A DNA stretch of 64,000 bases from Verrucomicrobiota bacterium (lineage in GTDB: Bacteria; Verrucomicrobiota; Verrucomicrobiia; Opitutales; Opitutaceae). This document shows, one piece after another, positions 59,801 to 64,000 of the stretch (its first letter is position 1; each line of letters starts with the position of its first letter). The position numbers were made by a program, and so were the translations under genes. The stretch spans positions 62,001 to 126,000 of the forward strand of contig JACRKC010000042.1 of assembly GCA_016235555.1 (NCBI GenBank), in the 5' to 3' direction. The notes under the pieces are model-generated. The model was given only the letters and a program-made list of their open reading frames with translations. It had not been told where the DNA came from and made no database searches.

Positions 59801-61457
59801 AGTGAGCGTTTCCGGCAATGGCCTGAGCAGCACAGCGAGCAGCGGCAGCCAGACGGTGAGTGGCCTCGCGGCGGGTTCCTACACCTATACGCTCACCGCT
59901 CAGGGACCGGGCGGTCCCGTGACGCAGACCGCGACCGTCACTGTAACCGGCGGAGCAAATGTCTCCGGTTCCATCAGTGTGTCGCCGGGGAGCATGGCTT
60001 GGGGTGGCACGGCGACGGTGACGTGGACCACGGCCAATGCGACGAATGTCCGCGTGGCGGGCTACGGTATCACCGGCACGCCGTATGAAAGCTCGGCCAA
60101 CTTCACCGTCAATGTAGGCGGGCTGAACCCGGGGCAGACCACTTGGACACTCATCGCCGAGGGACCGGGCGGCCCAGTCACGCGCACCGCCACGATCAAC
60201 GTGACAACGAGCGACGGCCTCTATGGCTCCCTCACCGCCAGCCCAACGGTCATCTACTCGAATCAATCGGCGACCCTGAATTGGACCACGACGGGAACGG
60301 GCTTTCGGTGGGTGCATGGCTATCAGCCAGGGCTGAACGGCGTGAACGTGTATCCCGCGGCTGTTACCGGCTCATCCACGGTGTCCGGTCTTAGTCCGGG
60401 CAACTACCGATTCGTGATCGAATACGGCCCCGGTTCCTCGACCACGCGCATGTCGTTCGCGGACCTGACCGTGCTGGGAGTGAATCGCACGGTGGTGACG
60501 TCGACGTCGCCCGTAGGTGCGGGATCTGTCACCGGCGCGGGCATCTATATGGAAGGGACGTCCGCCACTTTGGTCGCCGTCCCGGACGCCACCCATGTTT
60601 TTGCCGGATGGACGGGCGATCTCACGAGCGCCGCCAATCCCGTCGTCTTCACCGTCGGTGCGCAGAACTACAACGTGGTCGCGAACTTTGCGCTCCGGAC
60701 CTTTGCCGTCACCGCCGCGGCATCTCCGGTCGGTGCCGGGACGATCACCGGCGGCGGCAATTACCCCGTTGGGACGGTCGCCACGCTGACCGCGACACCA
60801 GACCCGACACACACCTTCGCCGGTTGGAGCGGTGACCTTGCGAGTGCGGCCAATCCTCTGGCGTTCACCGTTACCAGCGCGACGAACCTGATCGCGAACT
60901 TCACGCCAACCAGCTTCGCGCTGACGACGACGGCAGGAAACGGCGGCACCGTTACAGCCGGCGGCACCTACGCGGCTGGCACCGTCGTCACCGTGGGCGC
61001 AACGCCGGATGCCACCCACCGTTTCAGTGGCTGGGCGGGCGACGCGAGCGGTCTGGCGACTTCCGTCGCTGTTACGATGGACCGGGCGAAGTTTGTGCAG
61101 GCCAACTTTGCGTCAAAGGCGCCCCAAACGATCACGTTCAATTCCCCGGGCGATCTAGGACTGGCGTCTCCGCCGTTCACGCTGGTGGCGAATGCAACCT
61201 CCGGTCTGCCGGTCAGCTTCTCCCTTCTCAGCGGTCCGGCCATTTTGACCGGCAATTCCGTGGAGGTAACCGGCACCGGCCCCGTCACGATTCAGGCGAG
61301 CCAGCTAGGTGACGCGTTCTTCCTGCCCGCCGCGCCCGTTACCCAAAACTTCAACGTGATTGCCGCGGCTACGCTCAAGTATCGCGGCCAGTCACGCACG
61401 CTCCTGCGGGACGCCACCACGCGCGAGGCTCCTCCCTTCGTCCTCGAAAAACCCTGA
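56811..61457 (+). CDS. large secreted repeat-containing adhesin-like protein
   Basis: A 1548-residue secreted protein starting at 56811 (overlapping the pilin stop), with signal peptide (MKHLISFISC...STSARAQA). A unique N-terminal domain (about 25-148; aromatic-rich) is followed by two kinds of repeats: about five copies of a 95-residue unit with SAHGHDADGNLTQVNIWKNG and GGNGTDGDS, and six to seven Ig-like units of about 80 residues (SASPSTxTAPGSxTITWSS...GGPVTQTATVTV). Three bacterial-repeat units (SPVGAG.ITGGGxY..G, FAGWxGD, NLIANF) and a final small domain end it. There is no membrane anchor or autotransporter domain. It is probably a tip or surface adhesin. Confidence 0.83.
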   Translation: MKHLISFISCLFALAAFSTSARAQAVSSAAFGSTVAVYSGHTTVRERVDAGVNERIELWNRTWIVSPSGQVYSNTDHWGFNAPDGYAATTITFNETGRWSYWASDGGSIDNFVYGDGPSDWYIWPHNPPNGVGYGGWGRRLTTYIDIGAANNAPTITWTSTPGTVGSGQSYSVTAHGHDADGNLTQVNIWKNGAGFAFAGGGNGTDGDSGNATSDNGPATITFTANAVDSNGATSATISQTVTITAANSAPTIVWTATPGSVASGQSYTVSAHGHDADGNLTQVNIWKNGVGFAFAGGGNGTDGDSDNSTSDIGPTTITFTANAVDSNGVSSGTISQTVSVGAPPSVSASISVSPTSATAPGSVIVTWSSANATAVSVTGTSVASSSASGSQVVGGLPAGSHTFSITAQGPSGPVTQTATVTVSPPANTAPTIAWTATPGTVASGQNYTISAHGHDADGNLTQVNIWKNGVGFAFAGGGDGTDGDSGNSTSDSGPSTVTFTANAVDSNGATSGTISQTVTITAPATVLASISASPSTGTAPGSTTITWSTANASAVAVSGSGLASSATSGSQTVSGLPVGTHTYTVTAQGAGGPVTQTATFTVGPPANTPPTISWNTTPGTVASGQSYSISAHGHDPDGNLTEVNVWRNGVPYAFAGGGNGTDGDSGNPSTDTGPLTVTYTADAVDSNGARSSTISQTVTISAPATVAASISASPTTATAQGLTTISWSSVNATSVSVSGNGLASSASNGSQTVSGLPAGVHSYTITAQGPGGPVTQSATFTVTVAASVSASINATPSSAAAPAAATITWSSANATAVSVSGPGLSSAATTGNQSVSGLLAGVHTYTITAQGPNGPATETATVSVSAAPNSAPTIAWNSTPGTVASGQSYTISAHGHDPDGNLTNVNVWRNGAPYAFAGGGNGTDNDSGNPSTDSGPLTVVYTAQATDAAGLSSATISQTVTVTAPPAVSGSISASPSTTTAPGSATVTWSTANATSVSVSGNGLSSTASSGSQTVSGLAAGSYTYTLTAQGPGGPVTQTATVTVTGGANVSGSISVSPGSMAWGGTATVTWTTANATNVRVAGYGITGTPYESSANFTVNVGGLNPGQTTWTLIAEGPGGPVTRTATINVTTSDGLYGSLTASPTVIYSNQSATLNWTTTGTGFRWVHGYQPGLNGVNVYPAAVTGSSTVSGLSPGNYRFVIEYGPGSSTTRMSFADLTVLGVNRTVVTSTSPVGAGSVTGAGIYMEGTSATLVAVPDATHVFAGWTGDLTSAANPVVFTVGAQNYNVVANFALRTFAVTAAASPVGAGTITGGGNYPVGTVATLTATPDPTHTFAGWSGDLASAANPLAFTVTSATNLIANFTPTSFALTTTAGNGGTVTAGGTYAAGTVVTVGATPDATHRFSGWAGDASGLATSVAVTMDRAKFVQANFASKAPQTITFNSPGDLGLASPPFTLVANATSGLPVSFSLLSGPAILTGNSVEVTGTGPVTIQASQLGDAFFLPAAPVTQNFNVIAAATLKYRGQSRTLLRDATTREAPPFVLEKP
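57260..60470 (+). repeat. tandem DNA/protein repeats in the adhesin gene
   Basis: Type A units start near 57260, 57548, 58096, 58633 and 59418; type B (Ig-like) units fill the spaces from about 57850 to 60205, with a weaker one to about 60470. Some units are nearly identical as DNA: 57336-57390 and 58167-58221 share 55 identical bases. This points to recent duplication or gene conversion and likely repeat-number variation. Confidence 0.85.
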
Positions 61458-61469
61458 CCGATTCCTCCC

Positions 61470-62870
61470 ATGAAAATTACTCTTTGCTTCGTTCTCTTGT
61501 TCGCGTTCGCCGTGGCCGGTGAACCGCCGGCCCTCGAACAGCCCGTCGGTCCGCTCCGCTTCGAGAAGACCCCGTTGCCCTCCGCGCTGCGTGCGCTGGC
61601 CCGCACGGGCAAGACGACGATCCACGTCGAGCCGGGCATTGCCGGTGAGGTCACCGTCGATTTCTCCGGCGGCACGGTGCGTAGCGCGCTGACCGCTCTC
61701 GTGGAGCCGGTCGGACTCTATTTCGAGGAGACGCCCGCAGGGATCGTGGTGCGTCAGCGGAAGACGGTGCTCTACCTGATCGACTATCCGCAGCTCACGC
61801 GCAGCGGCTCCGGCAGCGCCTCGATTACGCTCGGCGGCGCGCCGGGCGGCAGCGGCGGAAACTTGAACGGCTCCACGGCGCTCTCGCCGCAGCAATCACT
61901 CGCCAGCGGCAACACGGCGTCCGACGCGACCCAGGTTTCCATCTCGCAGGAAAATCAGAACACGTTCTGGACCACGTTGGAGGCCGAGCTGCGCAGCATG
62001 GTGAAGGACGGCGACAGTCTCGTCCTCAATCGCTTCAGCGGTGTGGCGCAAATCACGGCCCCGGTGAAGCGGCACGAATCCATCCGGGCGTTTATCGAGC
62101 TGGTGAACCGTCGGATCACGCAGCAGGTCGAGATTGAGGCCCGACTCGTCGAGGTGACCTTGCGCGACGAGCAGAAGCTCGGCGTCGACTGGGATCAGGC
62201 GGCCACCTCACTCGAAGGCGTGCGCGTGGTGGCGCGCGCCCCGCTTGATGTCGCCGGAGTCGGAGGCACCGTCCTGGGCGCCAATACCTTCGCGGCGACG
62301 CTGGGGTTCGGACGAGCGTCCGCGGTCATCCAGGCGCTCAAGCAGCAAGGCGAGGTGAAGACCGTCGCCCAGCCGCGGTTGCGCGCCCTCAACAATCAGA
62401 CCGCATTTATCAAGGTCGGCGAAGACCGTCCATTTTTCAGGCTGCAACAGACCACCACGCTCCAGCAGCCCGGAGCGACGACGGCTTTCAACCAGACGCA
62501 GGAGAATTTCTCGGTCTCGACGATCACCATCGGGACGATCCTCGCCGTGACCCCGCAGATCGACGGGGACAAGACGATCACGCTCGACGTGCTGCCGGCC
62601 ATCACGCGGTTGCAAGCCATCGTCACGAGCCCCGACGGTCGACAGACTGCGCCGGTCACCGAAGTGAAACAGGCTTCGACCATCGTGCGGCTGCGTGACG
62701 GCGAAACCGCGATCATCGGCGGGCTCATTTCGGAGGAGACAGGCGAAACCGAGCGGCGGGTTCCGGTGCTCGGGAAACTTCCGGTCGTCGGTGCTGCGTT
62801 CCGCAGCCGCGCGAACCTCCGCGCCCGGACCGAACTCGTGATCTTCCTCACGCCCCGCCTCGTCCGCTGA
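61470..62870 (+). CDS. secretin, MshL/PilN/GspD-like
   Basis: A 466-residue outer-membrane secretin: signal peptide (MKITLCFVLLFAFAVAG), a short N-terminal STN/N0-like domain (RFEKTPLPSALRALARTGKTTIHVEPGIAGEVTVDFSGG), a Gly/Ser-rich linker, and the secretin domain (RRITQQVEIEARLVEVTLRDEQKLGVDW...; VAQPRLRALNNQTAFIKVGEDRPF; ending VIIGGLISEETGETERRVPVLGKLPVVGAAFRSR...TELVIFLTPRLV). The short periplasmic part is of the MshL/type IVb class. It forms the outer-membrane pore of the pilus or secretion machine. Confidence 0.9.
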   Translation: MKITLCFVLLFAFAVAGEPPALEQPVGPLRFEKTPLPSALRALARTGKTTIHVEPGIAGEVTVDFSGGTVRSALTALVEPVGLYFEETPAGIVVRQRKTVLYLIDYPQLTRSGSGSASITLGGAPGGSGGNLNGSTALSPQQSLASGNTASDATQVSISQENQNTFWTTLEAELRSMVKDGDSLVLNRFSGVAQITAPVKRHESIRAFIELVNRRITQQVEIEARLVEVTLRDEQKLGVDWDQAATSLEGVRVVARAPLDVAGVGGTVLGANTFAATLGFGRASAVIQALKQQGEVKTVAQPRLRALNNQTAFIKVGEDRPFFRLQQTTTLQQPGATTAFNQTQENFSVSTITIGTILAVTPQIDGDKTITLDVLPAITRLQAIVTSPDGRQTAPVTEVKQASTIVRLRDGETAIIGGLISEETGETERRVPVLGKLPVVGAAFRSRANLRARTELVIFLTPRLVR

Positions 62871-62872
62871 CC

Positions 62873-64000
62873 ATGCTCGATTTTCTCCAGAATCTGCGCG
62901 GCCGAAATCCATCGGCATCCGCTGTGGTTGAATCCGGCGGCGACCCGACGCGCACCTTTGACGCGATCCTCCGCGCGGCGGCGGGTGAAGGGGCGAGCGA
63001 CATTCACTTCGAGCCCAAGGAGGACGGCCTTTTTGTGCGCTTCCGGCTCGACGGTGAAATGCACAGCCATGCGCGGTTGCCGGTGGCGCAACGCGAGGCG
63101 CTGCTGGCGCGGGGCAAGATTTTCGGCGGCATGGACATTACGGAAAAACGGCTGCCTCAGGATGGCCGGGCTGTGCTCAAGGAACGCGGACGGCGTTTCC
63201 ACCTCCGGCTGAGCACGCTGCCGACGGTGCATGGCGAGAGCCTCGTCATCCGGCTGCTGGATCAAACGATGCCGGGACAGGACTTCGCACAGTTGGGCCT
63301 CGCGGCGCCCCAGGCGGACGCGTTGCGCGCGGCGCTGGCCGGTCCGGCAGGCTTGATCTACCTCACCGGCCCGACGGGTTCGGGCAAGACCACGACACTG
63401 CACGCGGCACTCCATGCCCTCGATCACGAGGGGCGCGTCATCCACACGCTGGAGGACCCGGTGGAGTATGAGTTCCCCGGCATTCGGCAGACGGAGATTC
63501 GCGAGAAGATCGGACTCACCTTTGCGACCTCGCTGCGCGCTCTGCTGCGGCAGAATCCCGATATTCTGCTGGTCGGCGAAACGCGGGATGCGGAGACGGC
63601 CCAACTCGCGATTCGCGCGGCGCTCACGGGCCATCTCGTGTTGTCGACGTTGCACACCAACGATGCCCTCGCGGCCATTCCGCGTCTGCGGGATCTCGGG
63701 GTGGAGAGTTTTCTGTTGGCCGCGTCGCTGCGCCTGGTCGCGGCCCAGCGGCTGGTTCGCCGGCTTTGCCCGGAGTGTAGGGAGCCGCACCCCGAGAATT
63801 CGCGCCTTCGGGAGGAGCACCGGATGCCCGATGCAGAGTTCTGCCGGGGAGTCGGATGTCCCGCCTGTCGCGGGCGTGGATTCCAAGGACGGCTGGCGAT
63901 TCACGAAGTTATCTCTGCCGAAAAGTATCTACCGCTGATCGCGGCCGACGCGCCCCTCGGCGATCTGGCCGCGGTGCGGGATCGCGAAGGCACCGCCACC
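62873..64000 (+). CDS. GspE/PilB-type secretion ATPase (cut by the window end)
   Basis: Open to the window end without stop (376 codons). N-terminal AAGEGASDIHFEPKEDGLFVRFRLDGEMH, then Walker A GPTGSGKTTT at 166-175, Asp box LEDPVEYE, Walker B ILLVGETRDAETA, His box GHLVLSTLHTNDA, and the tetracysteine zinc site CPEC (299-302) and CPAC (329-332). This is a full PilB/GspE assembly ATPase with a shortened N-terminal domain. It starts 2 nt after the secretin stop. It is the hexameric motor for the pilin and GspF-like platform. Confidence 0.93.
   Translation, partial: MLDFLQNLRGRNPSASAVVESGGDPTRTFDAILRAAAGEGASDIHFEPKEDGLFVRFRLDGEMHSHARLPVAQREALLARGKIFGGMDITEKRLPQDGRAVLKERGRRFHLRLSTLPTVHGESLVIRLLDQTMPGQDFAQLGLAAPQADALRAALAGPAGLIYLTGPTGSGKTTTLHAALHALDHEGRVIHTLEDPVEYEFPGIRQTEIREKIGLTFATSLRALLRQNPDILLVGETRDAETAQLAIRAALTGHLVLSTLHTNDALAAIPRLRDLGVESFLLAASLRLVAAQRLVRRLCPECREPHPENSRLREEHRMPDAEFCRGVGCPACRGRGFQGRLAIHEVISAEKYLPLIAADAPLGDLAAVRDREGTAT

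Noticed and set aside
57260-60470. CRISPR-like array
   Set aside because: The repeats are about 240-285 bp, in frame and translate into Ig-like and related domains; there are no short spacers or cas genes.

Overview
The window is GC-rich and densely coded, with frequent ATGA/TGATG stop-start overlaps. It looks like accessory DNA of a Gram-negative bacterium: outer-membrane factors, RND pumps, a secretin and a type IV secretion locus. Gene style would fit a Verrucomicrobiota/Opitutales-type host, but that is an impression; no rRNA or core housekeeping gene is present to prove it. No tRNA, rRNA or CRISPR array was seen.

Region 1 (1-24.8 kb, metal resistance). A Cus-type CBA copper/silver efflux operon ends in two tiny Cys-rich proteins. 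A minus-strand anti-sigma/sensor/ECF-sigma triad follows; its sensor keeps all five Ni/Co ligands of CnrX at identical spacing. Divergent from it is a second RND operon (outer-membrane factor, adaptor, pump). The two divergent transcripts have matching ECF-type promoters (same -35, same 15-nt spacer, same -10). Then come periplasmic His/Cys-rich proteins, two SAM methyltransferases, a DUF3347-like protein, a propeller protein, two PepSY-type membrane proteins, an ECF sigma factor with a Cys-rich tail (CorE-like) and a CopA-type Cu(I) ATPase. The heavy-metal-binding motif CPMHP...CPxCGM recurs in several of these proteins.

Region 2 (25.0-30.2 kb, a mobile element in radC). A radC-like gene is split exactly in its JAMM motif (HN|HPSGD). 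The insert is a recombinase-in-trio (RIT) type element: three adjacent tyrosine recombinases, long imperfect terminal inverted repeats and a 7-bp direct repeat CACAACC at both junctions. It carries a mercury cargo (merR, a merT-merP fusion and an Fe-S metallochaperone) but no merA. Joining the two ends in silico restores a symmetric attachment site.

Region 3 (30.3-44.5 kb, defence operon). Eight co-directional, mostly coupled genes follow a palindromic operator: an HTH/PD-(D/E)XK protein, a SNF2-type helicase with a DUF3883 end, a RecF/PtuA-like ATPase with an HNH protein (Septu-like pair), a DUF1156 DNA methyltransferase, a DUF499 ATPase, a DUF5131 three-Cys protein and its partner TcmP. This resembles the helicase-methylase-ATPase (Hma-like) systems of defence islands with a Septu-like module built in. 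It is the best candidate for an undescribed composite system.

Region 4 (44.6-64 kb, conjugation/pilus). A ClpB-like ATPase and a small protein diverge, across a 15-bp perfect inverted repeat, from a VirB2/VirB3-4/lipoprotein/VirB5/TM/VirB6/VirB8/VirB9/VirB10 operon. The same operon runs on, with overlapping genes, into a type IV pilus/type II secretion set: PilP-like lipoprotein, GspF, pseudopilin, a 1548-residue repeat adhesin, an MshL-like secretin and a GspE ATPase cut by the window end. VirB11, VirD4 and a relaxase are not in the window. The radC marker, RIT element, defence cargo and secretion locus together suggest an integrative conjugative element or plasmid-like island whose limits lie outside the window.
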